Source of the DNA: Bdellovibrionales bacterium
GTDB taxonomy: Bacteria > Pseudomonadota > Alphaproteobacteria > UBA9219
Assembly: GCA_041662785.1 (NCBI GenBank)
Contig: JBAZRW010000007.1
Span: 5,100-69,099, forward strand
Length of the DNA stretch: 64,000 bases
Direction: 5' to 3'
Shown: piece after piece, positions 41,771 to 49,905 of the stretch
How the letters are laid out: every line of letters starts with the position of its first letter
How positions within the stretch are numbered: the stretch's first letter is position 1
Made by a program: the position numbers and the translations under genes
The notes under the pieces: model-generated
Seen by the model: the letters and a program-made list of their open reading frames with translations, nothing else
The model's database searches: none
Told to the model about the DNA's origin: nothing

Positions 41771-42640
41771 TCAGTTCTTTCGCCCGACGCAAGCGACCAC
41801 ACTCCCGAACCTGCCCAATACCGCTGACACCACGGTCATCCCCCCTGCCACCAGCACAATGGCGGGGCCGGAAGGAATAGCCGTATGGTAGGACAGCACA
41901 AGCCCCGCATAAGCGGCCACCGCGCCCAGCCCCATCGCCAACGGCATCATGCCATCGATTGTCTTTGCCCAAAAGTGAGCCGCCAGCGCGGGCAGCACCA
42001 TTAGCCCCAACGCCATTAGCGTGCCCATGGCCTGAAACGACGCCACCAGATTGATCATCAGCAGCGCAAAGAAGACAAGGCCCATAAGCCCCACGCCACG
42101 CCGCTGCGCGCCAGCGGTGCGCATAAACGCGCCATCAAAGCCATCGATCACAAACCGCCGATAAAGCGCAGCGATCGTGAAAAGCGACAGGCAGCAAACG
42201 CCTGTAACCAGCATAAGCGTGTCTTGGTCTATCGCCAAAATGTTGCCAAACAGGACATGCATAAGGTGAGCGCTGCCCCCCTTGATTGAAATCAACGCCA
42301 CGCCCACTGCCAAAGAAAGCAGGTAAAGCAGCGCAAAAGCCGCGTCCTCCTTCAGATCGGTCAGGCGCGATAAAAACGCAGCCAGCCCTGCCACGATCAG
42401 CGCCGCGATCACGCCGCCCAGTGTCATCGCCCAAAGCGACAACCCCGCCACAAAGAAGGCAACGGCAATACCCGGTAAAATCGCATGCGAGAGCGCATCA
42501 CCCACAAGCGTCATGCGCCGTAGCATCATTAAAACGCCCAGCGGCGTGCCAGAAATCGCCAGTGCCATCGCAGCAACCAACGCCCGCTTCATAAAAGCGT
42601 AGTCGGTGAAGGGACTCACAAGAACATCTGCAAGGCTCAT
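41771..42640 (-). CDS. znuB: Metal ABC transporter permease
   Basis: The 289-residue protein has 8-9 hydrophobic segments and the ABC-3 family features: GTPLGVLMMLRRMTLVGDAL near residue 33, then SHAILPGIAVAF, and late segments GLVLSYHTAIPSGPAIVLVAG. It is the permease of the zinc/manganese-type importer with ZnuC and ZnuA. Its start overlaps znuC by ATGA. Zinc as substrate is inferred from the binding protein. Confidence 0.92.
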   Translation of the reverse strand: MSLADVLVSPFTDYAFMKRALVAAMALAISGTPLGVLMMLRRMTLVGDALSHAILPGIAVAFFVAGLSLWAMTLGGVIAALIVAGLAAFLSRLTDLKEDAAFALLYLLSLAVGVALISIKGGSAHLMHVLFGNILAIDQDTLMLVTGVCCLSLFTIAALYRRFVIDGFDGAFMRTAGAQRRGVGLMGLVFFALLMINLVASFQAMGTLMALGLMVLPALAAHFWAKTIDGMMPLAMGLGAVAAYAGLVLSYHTAIPSGPAIVLVAGGMTVVSAVLGRFGSVVACVGRKN

Positions 42641-43407
42641 ATTTCTTCCCCTGAATCCTGAATCCCGAATCCTGAATGCTTCTTCTCTTCCGGCCCGACC
42701 AGCTCGGCCATATCCAGATCGAAGGACAGCAGCTTTTGCTCAAACAGCGCGTGCGTATGGCCACGCCCCATGCACTTGCCCGCCAGCAAAAAGGATTCGG
42801 GAAAGTATTTTCGGATAAGCAGCAAGTCATGCAGCACGCAAATGATCGTGCGCCCCTGCGTGTGCCACGCGATAATCTGCTGGATCAATGGCGCAATCGT
42901 CTGCGCATCAATCGCCGCGAACGGCTCATCCAACAAAATCAATTGCGGGTCTTGCACAATCAGGCGGGCAAACAAAAGCCGCTGAAACTGGCCACCCGAA
43001 AGCTCGCCAATTTGTCGCGCCTCAAGCTCTTGCAAGCCCACATCAGCCAACGCCTGATCCACTCGTGCCTTCAAAGCTCCCTCTTGAAACGAAGGAAAGC
43101 TTCCGGCTTCGGGCCACAGGCCTGTACTCACGGCTTGACGGACGTTAAGGGGATAGTCGCGTTCTATCGCGCTGACCTGCGGCAGATAGCCAATCTTGCC
43201 TTTCAAGGCGGAGGCGACGGTTACGCGGCCTTTTTGCGGCTTCATCACGCCCGCGATGATTTTAAGCAGCGTGCTTTTGCCCGCGCCGTTCGGCCCCGCC
43301 ACCGCCGTCAGCGAGCCAGCAGGAAACACGCCCGACACGTCCTGTAAGGCCTTATGATGGCCGTAGTGATAACTAACGTCGTCAAGGGTCACATGCGCTT
43401 GCGTCAT
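42637..43407 (-). CDS. znuC: Metal ABC transporter ATP-binding protein
   Basis: ATG 43407 (MTQAHVTLDDVSYHYG) has GGGGGAG upstream; 256 residues. Walker A is AGPNGAGKSTLLK, signature LSGGQFQRLLFARL, Walker B LILLDEPFAAID, and H-loop VLHDL. The last 15 residues (HSGFGIQDSGEEI type) derive from the ATTCAGGATTCAG heptad repeat, so the native C-terminus has been altered by repeat invasion. It overlaps znuB by 4 bases. Confidence 0.92.
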   Translation of the reverse strand: MTQAHVTLDDVSYHYGHHKALQDVSGVFPAGSLTAVAGPNGAGKSTLLKIIAGVMKPQKGRVTVASALKGKIGYLPQVSAIERDYPLNVRQAVSTGLWPEAGSFPSFQEGALKARVDQALADVGLQELEARQIGELSGGQFQRLLFARLIVQDPQLILLDEPFAAIDAQTIAPLIQQIIAWHTQGRTIICVLHDLLLIRKYFPESFLLAGKCMGRGHTHALFEQKLLSFDLDMAELVGPEEKKHSGFGIQDSGEEI

Positions 43408-43421
43408 ACCGTTGGCTCCCC

Positions 43422-43508
43422 CTACCATGCCCACAGGGCGAGCAGGATCACGCACGCGGATAATACTGCGGCAACAGTCAGCCGCGCCGTCATACTCATG
43501 CCGAACAT
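43422..43508 (-). CDS. Possible 28-aa membrane peptide upstream of znuC
   Basis: ATG 43508 has GGGGAGGG eight bases upstream and reads MFGMSMTARLTVAAVLSACV and ends LLALWAW, a single hydrophobic helix. It stops 15 bases before the znuC start. It could be a small membrane subunit or a leader peptide; there is no family match from sight. Confidence 0.4.
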   Translation of the reverse strand: MFGMSMTARLTVAAVLSACVILLALWAW

Positions 43509-43588
43509 GATGCCCTCCCCTTTTATTTTAACCGACGATAGCCTATACCATAGCTTCTTTTTCTTCAAAAGACATCATGAGGTTTTCC

Positions 43589-44464
43589 ATGCGCTTTCCC
43601 CTTTCGCTTTGCCTTTTAGCCATAGTCCTTGTCACCACACCCGCTGGCGCGTCGCCGCAGCCCCTTAAGGTCGTGGCAAGCTTTAGCCTGCTTGGCGATA
43701 TGATCCAACAAGTGGGCGGCGAGGCTGTGACAGTGAACACGCTGGTCGGCCCCGATCAAGACGCGCATACCTTCGATCCCACGCCCGATGCCGTTAAGCT
43801 GATCGCGAACGCGGACATCATCGCCATCAGCGGCCTTGGCTTTGAGCCGTGGATGAACAAACTCATCAAGGCCTCTGGCACGAAGGCCAAGCTTCTGGTC
43901 GCCTCGGCCGGCGCCTCGCCACGCCATATGGAAGGGGAAGGCGACATCGATCCCCACGCGTGGCAGGATTTGCGCAACGGCGCGTTGTACGTCAGAAACA
44001 TCTATGGCGCGTTAAGTGCCGCAAGACCCGACGACGCTGCGACAATGAAGGAACGCGCCCGCGTCTATCGCGATGAGCTTCTTGCCCTTGATCAAGAAAC
44101 GCGGAATGCTTTTGCCGTCCTTGCGCCGGAAAGGCGCAAACTTTTGACCTCGCATGATGCCTTTGGCTATTTCGCGAAGGCCTATGGCCTGCAAATCCTT
44201 GCGCCCATGGGGATCAGCACGGACGCGCAGCCCTCGGCCTCAACCCTTGCCGCACTGACGGATCAGATTAAAAGCGAAGGCGTAAAAACCTTTTATATCG
44301 AGAACATGACCGACCCGCGCCTGACCCAACAGCTAGCCAAGGATACTGGCGCAAGGATGGGCGGCACGCTTTACGCCGATGCGCTTTCGGCCCCCGATGG
44401 CGACGCCCCCACCTATCTGGCGATGATGAAAAGCAACATCAAAAAGATTTTGGAGGGGATGTAG
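43589..44464 (+). CDS. znuA: Metal ABC transporter substrate-binding protein (zinc type)
   Basis: ATG 43589 (MRFPLSLCLLAIVLVTTPAGA) is preferred over 43577 because GAGG precedes it; the signal peptide is cut after ASA-type GASPQ. Metal ligands are visible as DQDAHTFDP, DPHAW and SHDAFGYFA, the last His favouring zinc over manganese forms, which have Glu there. There is no His-rich loop. It is transcribed divergently from znuC-znuB. No clear Zur site was seen in the 68 bases upstream. Confidence 0.9.
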   Translation: MRFPLSLCLLAIVLVTTPAGASPQPLKVVASFSLLGDMIQQVGGEAVTVNTLVGPDQDAHTFDPTPDAVKLIANADIIAISGLGFEPWMNKLIKASGTKAKLLVASAGASPRHMEGEGDIDPHAWQDLRNGALYVRNIYGALSAARPDDAATMKERARVYRDELLALDQETRNAFAVLAPERRKLLTSHDAFGYFAKAYGLQILAPMGISTDAQPSASTLAALTDQIKSEGVKTFYIENMTDPRLTQQLAKDTGARMGGTLYADALSAPDGDAPTYLAMMKSNIKKILEGM

Positions 44465-44470
44465 CGAAGC

Positions 44471-45868
44471 CTACTCCGCGATTTCGACGCGGTTGCGCCC
44501 TGCTTCTTTCGCGCGGAAAAGAGCGACATCGGCACGCACCAGCAAATCATCGATGGTGCTGTCCGTAGGCCTAAGTTGCGCAACGCCAAGGCTGGTCGTG
44601 CATTGAATCGTTCCTTCCGCCATCGCAATCGGCGTTTCACGAATGTGCGCGAGCAAGCGGCCTGCGACCTCGCTGGCCGCCTGCAATTCCGTCTCGGGCA
44701 AAAGAACCGCAAATTCCTCACCACCCAGACGACCCATAATGTCGGACTCGCGCAAGCTTTCAAGGCTGGCGCGCACAACCGTCCCCAGCGTCACGTCACC
44801 AACCGCATGGCCAAAGGTATCGTTGACCCGCTTGAAATGATCCAAATCCATCATGATGATGGAAAGCCCACGCCCGAAGCGCCGCGCACGACGAATTTCC
44901 TGCTCGGCCTGATTCATAAAACTACGCCTATTGCTGATGCCCGTTAGCTCATCCGTGTTGGCCTGATGGAAAAGCTCGTCCTCCAGCTCCTTGCGCTTGG
45001 AAATATCGCTAAGGGAAACGAGCGTGGCGGGCGCGCCCATATAGCTCATGCCAATCGCCGCCAGCTCGGCCAAGAAGGCGCGGCCTTGCGCCGTTTTCAT
45101 GCGCACTTCGATATCGCGCACGTCGTGAATGGTATCGATCATCGAGTGGATACGCTGGCGATCCTCTTGATCAACATAAAAATCAGAGGAACGGGATTTC
45201 AGCAAAGGCCCCGCGCTTTGCTCTAACAGCAAGCACGTCTTGCGATTGACGAACATCATCCGCCCGTCGCTGCGCCGCGCGATAAAAACGGGCACGGGCA
45301 AAATCTCTAAAATCGAGCGCAAAGCTTGCTCATTATCCATCATCGTCGCCTCAACCTCGACTTGGCGCGTGATATCAAAGGCGCACAGATGGACGGCCTG
45401 CTGCCCATGCCAATTGATAAGCCTCTTGGTGACCGAAAGCCATATCTCGCGCCCATCGCGATGCACGGCAGGCATCCGCCCAATCGGCGCAAAAGTCGCG
45501 CCGCGAATAATATCGTTGTAATCTTGTTCAACGTCGGGCCAGCTTTCTGGCGAATAAAGGGGACGAATGAGCGGCAACGCCATAATCTCTTCCGCGCACT
45601 CATACCCAAAGAGCTGTGCAAAAGAGTCGTTGGCGTAAAGCGGTCTAAAATTACTGTGTACCAAAACGCCCTGCACCGCGCCATCGATTAAATCCTGAAA
45701 ATTGGGCAACAGGCTATCATCGCGGCGGCGCGGGGTGCGCCGGCGTTCACTAGCAACCAAATCAGGCGACAGCTTTTTCATTAAAAAGGTATAACAGGAT
45801 TCCGCGCCTTTGGCCAAGAGCAAGGAAAGAGGCAGCAATATCTTTTCCCTTGTTCCGTTTTTGATCAA
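44471..45868 (-). CDS. PAS-GGDEF diguanylate cyclase
   Basis: Two PAS domains (about residues 50-160 and 180-290) precede a GGDEF domain with intact active site GRLGGEEFAVLL and inhibitory RxxD site (RESD, five residues before it), so it should make c-di-GMP and be product-inhibited. No membrane segment or signal peptide is clear. The start is uncertain: TTG 45868 or ATG 45781 (MKKLSPDLVASER). It converges on znuA, with 6 bases between. Confidence 0.88.
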   Translation of the reverse strand: MIKNGTREKILLPLSLLLAKGAESCYTFLMKKLSPDLVASERRRTPRRRDDSLLPNFQDLIDGAVQGVLVHSNFRPLYANDSFAQLFGYECAEEIMALPLIRPLYSPESWPDVEQDYNDIIRGATFAPIGRMPAVHRDGREIWLSVTKRLINWHGQQAVHLCAFDITRQVEVEATMMDNEQALRSILEILPVPVFIARRSDGRMMFVNRKTCLLLEQSAGPLLKSRSSDFYVDQEDRQRIHSMIDTIHDVRDIEVRMKTAQGRAFLAELAAIGMSYMGAPATLVSLSDISKRKELEDELFHQANTDELTGISNRRSFMNQAEQEIRRARRFGRGLSIIMMDLDHFKRVNDTFGHAVGDVTLGTVVRASLESLRESDIMGRLGGEEFAVLLPETELQAASEVAGRLLAHIRETPIAMAEGTIQCTTSLGVAQLRPTDSTIDDLLVRADVALFRAKEAGRNRVEIAE

Positions 45869-46075
45869 AAAAGGAGGCTCCCCCTATAAAGCAAAAGAAA
45901 TCTGCCTCAAAAAGGCATTCATCCAATTGATTTGATTGAGCTATTATCTATTTCCCCCACACCAGCCACCAATATCGCGCCATGAGAAAAAGAAGAACGT
46001 ACACGTCTTTTTAAGATTCCCTGTTGTAGGGGTGGAAAAGGATGAAATCAGGATGACCCCTTAAGGAGACGCACC

Positions 46076-46549
46076 ATGCCCAAGACAGCCACGCTTTTGG
46101 ATCGCACGTTTGATGAAGGCGTAGCGCTGACCATGGAGGCTCGTAACTACATCGCGTTTCAAGAAACATCGGGTCGTGGGACGCAAAACCTCCCCCATAA
46201 CTTGCACGTTGGGTATCATCACACGCGTGTTTCCGCGCGCCTTATTCAGGTGATGACATGGCTCTTGGCTATGAAGGCGTTACTGTCGGGTGAGATTTCG
46301 CCTGAGCAATTTTCCGCCCCGCAATATGCGCTAGGCGGCGGCGATGAGTGCGAGAATCCTATCGGCAATGAATTGGAAGAGTTGCCTTCGGGCCTACGCC
46401 AATTGCTTGAGCGCACACACCTGCTTTATGCGCGGATTTTACGTCTGGATGCGATGGTGCGCGATAAATTGGCGGCAGGCGAAGTGCCCAACTTTGGCAT
46501 GATCCAAGGTATTCAGATCATCGATCCGCCCACCGATCCCTGTCAGTAG
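46076..46549 (+). CDS. DUF1465 family protein
   Basis: AAGGAGACGC precedes ATG 46076. The 157-residue protein fits alphaproteobacterial DUF1465: FDEGVALTMEARNYIAF, RVSARLIQVMTWLLAMKALL, SGEISPEQF. The family is helical and conserved in this class; its function is not settled. The C-terminal part (LLERTHLLYARILRLDAMV) is also typical. Confidence 0.85.
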   Translation: MPKTATLLDRTFDEGVALTMEARNYIAFQETSGRGTQNLPHNLHVGYHHTRVSARLIQVMTWLLAMKALLSGEISPEQFSAPQYALGGGDECENPIGNELEELPSGLRQLLERTHLLYARILRLDAMVRDKLAAGEVPNFGMIQGIQIIDPPTDPCQ

Positions 46550-46574
46550 GGATTCCCTGCGCCCTCGCCGCCGC

Positions 46575-46757
46575 TTACGATTGAAATAGCGCGAAATAGA
46601 GGACGTAAAGCCAGCTCAACCACCCATGGATAAGCATCCATAGGATCGATTTGTTGGCGCTATACGACAAAATCATCGCGACAACACCGCCATAGCTGAT
46701 GCCGTATTTAATGATGGCAGGGCCAACATAGCTAAACCGGCGTTCAATAATGTCCAT
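46575..46757 (-). CDS. Small two-helix membrane protein
   Basis: ATG 46757 has AGGAG upstream; the 60-residue protein has two hydrophobic segments (IIKYGISYGGVVAMILSY and LIHGWLSWLYVLYFAL). It is transcribed convergently toward the DUF1465 gene. A longer frame to 46823 lacks a ribosome site. Family unknown. Confidence 0.65.
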   Translation of the reverse strand: MDIIERRFSYVGPAIIKYGISYGGVVAMILSYSANKSILWMLIHGWLSWLYVLYFALFQS

Positions 46758-46900
46758 AGGCGACTCCTCTCTGTTGAGATCACATGCGTGGATGAGTTTA
46801 GCCCCCGCGGACCTAAACGCCAAGCGGCGAAAAGGCGTGGGAAGAACGCCGCCCCCCCATAAAACACCTTATTGATTTCACAACCATTAAGTGATACTTT

Positions 46901-47914
46901 ATGGTTATGAAAAACATCAAAGCCCTAACCCAAAAACAGAAAACACTAACGGCGGCGCGTCCTTTGCCAGCAGAGGTGACGCGTAACCTGAATGAGTGGC
47001 TGCGGGTCGAGCTGACCTATACCAGCAACGCGATTGAGGGCAACACGCTCTCACGCGCTGAAACGGCTGTGGTGCTTGAAAAGGGGCTGACGATTTCCGG
47101 AAAGCCACTCAAGGATCATCTTGAGGCAACCAACCACGCGGCGGCCTACGATTGGGTGATGAGTCTAATCAAGAAGAAGACGCACCAAATTGATGAGGCG
47201 ACGATTCTTGAGATTCATCGCCTCGTTTTGAAGGGTATTCACGATGATGCGGCGGGACAGTATCGTGACCTGCCTGTGCGTATCGCAGGCTCAACGGTCA
47301 TCTTGCCAAATGCGGCTAAAGTGGCGGCGTTGATGAAACAGTTGGCCACATGGCTTGCCAGCAAACCTAATCTTCATCCCGTTGAACTTGCTGCGCAGGC
47401 GCATTATCGGCTTGTGACGATCCATCCTTTCACAGATGGGAATGGCCGTACGGCGCGGCTCTTGATGAATCTCATCCTTATGCAGTCAGGATACCCGCCA
47501 GCGATTATCAGACCAAAGGATCGTCTTCGTTATATCCGCGGCCTTGAACAAGCCCAGTTGGGCGGCAGCATCGATGATTTTGAAGATTTTATTGGGGAGG
47601 CGGCTGAGCGATCTTTGGATATTTATCTTAAAGCCCTTGATAAAAACACTTCCCCAATTCAGATGAAGCCGAAAGCAGGGAGCCTGATAAAAATTGGCGA
47701 GCTTGCAAAGCAAACGGGGGAGACGGCGGCGACCCTTCGTTTTTGGTTGAAGGAGGGATTGATCGCCTGTGCCCAGCGCACAGAATCCGGTTATCAGCTT
47801 TTTGATAAAACGATGATCGCACGAGCCAAACAAATCCGCACGCTTCAGGTGAAACGGCTGACTCTATCTGAAATCAGCGAGAAGCTTATTAAAGCCGATG
47901 TGCAGGAAGAATAG
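46901..47914 (+). CDS. Fic-domain protein fused to a MerR-like HTH
   Basis: The 337-residue protein has the Fic AMPylation motif HPFTDGNGRTAR (about residue 176) and an N-terminal inhibitory helix SNAIEGN, so it is a self-inhibited class II Fic enzyme. After residue 255 comes a MerR-type HTH (LIKIGELAKQTGETAATLRF, then TMIARAKQIRTLQVKRL). Fic enzymes transfer AMP or another group to target hydroxyls; the DNA-binding part suggests autoregulation. AT-richer than neighbours. No strong ribosome site is seen at 46901; ATG 46907 is possible. Confidence 0.88.
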   Translation: MVMKNIKALTQKQKTLTAARPLPAEVTRNLNEWLRVELTYTSNAIEGNTLSRAETAVVLEKGLTISGKPLKDHLEATNHAAAYDWVMSLIKKKTHQIDEATILEIHRLVLKGIHDDAAGQYRDLPVRIAGSTVILPNAAKVAALMKQLATWLASKPNLHPVELAAQAHYRLVTIHPFTDGNGRTARLLMNLILMQSGYPPAIIRPKDRLRYIRGLEQAQLGGSIDDFEDFIGEAAERSLDIYLKALDKNTSPIQMKPKAGSLIKIGELAKQTGETAATLRFWLKEGLIACAQRTESGYQLFDKTMIARAKQIRTLQVKRLTLSEISEKLIKADVQEE

Positions 47915-47973
47915 TAACCCAAAACACATGAATAACTTCACCCCTAACTTGTTTTTTTTGATAAGGCAGCTGT

Positions 47974-48585
47974 ATGACTAACGAAGCATGGTGGGTCGAG
48001 TTTATCAAAGACCGTCACATAAGAGATAACAATATAACAGAGAGATGCTCAAATCTTCTGCTATCACAGCTTGTTAACATGCCAAGTTACGGGGGCATGA
48101 AATATCCCTTCCAGTTTGTTGTTCATGAAATTCTGGCATTAGAAAACAAAGGAGAGAAAACACAAATAAAGAAGGCAGCGGCGTTTAAAAGAGACGAACT
48201 AGCCGGCTTTTGGAAAAAACATTTTTATGTCCCCAGTTATCATTTGGGAGAAAATGCCAGACTTGCGCTGGGGCTTGATAAGAAAGATACCTCAAAATTT
48301 GCATCTCTCATCTCGTGTGCTTCTAAAGCAATGGGATATACCGCACTTTTGTCAGATGTTGAAAAACAAGTCTTTGCTAAAGAATTATCAGAACAGTGTA
48401 TGAAGCAGGTTTTAGAAAGAAGAAAACATGCGGAAAACACCGGTGATTATTTGGTTTTTGTCCCGCATAACGGTAAAAACTATTGCCTATGTATAGCAAA
48501 GCATTCTCAAGATTCTTTTGTTCGGGACTGCATCGAAAAATGTATGCCCCAATTTCCATTCCTTCGGGAACCACTAGGGAAATAA
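47974..48585 (+). CDS. Hypothetical protein, AT-rich
   Basis: AAGG precedes ATG 47974; the 203-residue protein has a Trp-rich start (MTNEAWWVEFIKDRH), several Lys-rich helices and Cys residues in the C-terminal third (YCLCIAKHS, RDCIEKCMPQF). No domain is recognised. Base composition is much lower in GC than the conserved genes, consistent with recent acquisition together with the Fic gene. It ends just before a REP hairpin and the tRNA-Gln. Confidence 0.55.
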   Translation: MTNEAWWVEFIKDRHIRDNNITERCSNLLLSQLVNMPSYGGMKYPFQFVVHEILALENKGEKTQIKKAAAFKRDELAGFWKKHFYVPSYHLGENARLALGLDKKDTSKFASLISCASKAMGYTALLSDVEKQVFAKELSEQCMKQVLERRKHAENTGDYLVFVPHNGKNYCLCIAKHSQDSFVRDCIEKCMPQFPFLREPLGK

Positions 48586-48589
48586 ATGG

Positions 48590-48645
48590 GTCCCCGCCTA
48601 CGCGGGGACACTCTTTTCGTAAGCTCGTTCCTCGCTAACGAAAAG
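48590..48645 (-). terminator. REP hairpin and terminator-like stem after tRNA-Gln
   Basis: GTCCCCGCCTACGCGGGGAC is a REP palindrome; beside it CTTTTCGTTAGCGAG and CTTACGAAAAG pair on the minus strand. This follows the 3' end of tRNA-Gln and could end that transcript. Confidence 0.5.
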
Positions 48646-48648
48646 ATG

Positions 48649-48723
48649 TGGTTGGGGCGGGAGGGATCGAACCTCCGCATGGTGGAATCAAAATCCACTG
48701 CCTTACCGCTTGGCGACGCCCCA
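48649..48723 (-). tRNA. tRNA-Gln (anticodon TTG)
   Basis: The minus strand reads TGGGGCGTCGCCAAGCGGTA at the 5' end, anticodon stem GTGGA-TTTTGAT-TCCAC with anticodon TTG, T-arm GGAGGTTCGATCCCTCC and acceptor CGCCCCA, then A and encoded CCA (48649-48651). Confidence 0.95.
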
Positions 48724-48972
48724 ACAGAAGCAGACTGCATAAAAGGAAGAAATCTGCTCCAATCACCCACGTTTGTTAGATTCTAGACCCAAAAACGGGG
48801 GTAGCGGAGGCGCACCATAGCCCTTCAAAAAGTTTTTTGCAACTGCCCTTCCCACCCGTCAATTTTTCTGGTTTTGGTGGGAGGTGGCCTCCATCAGAAG
48901 GCTTGCCTCCCCTTACCGACTTGATAGAATGACAACGGGGCCACGATACCGCGCTCCCGCAAAGGATAGCTT

Positions 48973-49905
48973 ATGACCAAAAAGTCGCCCCCCATGGAAA
49001 ACACTGGCTTGGCCATTCGCCAAAAGGGGAAGACCTCTCTTGCCGCCAAGAAAAAGGGCGGAGCCGCCGCCATCGCCCTAACCTTTATCAGAAAAAGGAC
49101 ATTGGTCTGGGTTTGCGATATTGAAAAGTCATCGACCATTTTGAATGACATAAGATACATCAATGAGGCCGAGGAATTCCTCAAGCGGTTTTATGCCCTG
49201 ACGTCAATCCTTGTTCGCGTGACGGGGGGCATTGTTTACAAAGGAACAGGCGATGGCTTTCTGGCGGCCTATGAGGTAGCGCTTGATCGCGATCTTGGAC
49301 GAGAAGCCGGAAAAATCTTTGCGGCAGCATGGCACCTAACCCGTCTTATCAGCGCTACGCAATTGGGTGTCGCGTGCCCCAAAAGATTTAAGATACGTCA
49401 TGGCATCGCTCTTGAGCCCGATTCAATCCTGATCGAACACAACACAACACAAATTAAACTTATTGATATTATCGGGCGAGGCGTTGTCCTTACCTTCCGT
49501 CTAGCCGGAATCAAAGTGCCCTTCCCCAGCATTGTGACACAAAAGAACCTTGTCGATGCTGCCGCCGCCAACGGCTGTAACTATACCTTTCACAAGATGA
49601 AATTCTCTCATGAAGATTTGCTGAAATATTTTAAGGGAGAGAAATGGTCAACCAACAAGGTGTATGCCTCGGCTGACTCTTCTTTGCAAAAGGGCAAAGC
49701 CCCTGCCCCCCGTCAAGGAGGGCAGAAAACAACCCACGCCCTCTCCTCGGGCATACCCCTGTCGGAACAACAGTGGCTTTCAGACCTTTACCATGAGCTT
49801 TTGATCGGCGCACCGTGGGCCCAGCAGGCGGCCAAGAAACTCGATGAGATTGTTAGGGTTCGTCCTCTAGCCGCACCGCGCAAGAAAGGCCAAGCCCGCG
49901 GCTAA
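48973..49905 (+). CDS. Class III nucleotidyl cyclase homologue
   Basis: After a Lys-rich N-terminus, residues 45-210 resemble class III adenylate/guanylate cyclases: both metal-binding Asp are present in VWVCDIEKSS and GTGDGFLAAY, and the VTGGIVYKGTGDG block is typical. Later RHGIALEPDSI and DIIGRGVVLTFRLAG fit the fold. Whether it makes cAMP or cGMP, or is active, cannot be told. The stop overlaps the stop of the convergent histidine kinase gene (49902-49905). AAAGGATAG precedes ATG 48973. Confidence 0.75.
   Translation: MTKKSPPMENTGLAIRQKGKTSLAAKKKGGAAAIALTFIRKRTLVWVCDIEKSSTILNDIRYINEAEEFLKRFYALTSILVRVTGGIVYKGTGDGFLAAYEVALDRDLGREAGKIFAAAWHLTRLISATQLGVACPKRFKIRHGIALEPDSILIEHNTTQIKLIDIIGRGVVLTFRLAGIKVPFPSIVTQKNLVDAAAANGCNYTFHKMKFSHEDLLKYFKGEKWSTNKVYASADSSLQKGKAPAPRQGGQKTTHALSSGIPLSEQQWLSDLYHELLIGAPWAQQAAKKLDEIVRVRPLAAPRKKGQARG

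Noticed and set aside
43509..43588. Zur operator between znuC and znuA
   Set aside because: No convincing palindrome of the known Zur type could be seen in the short intergenic region.
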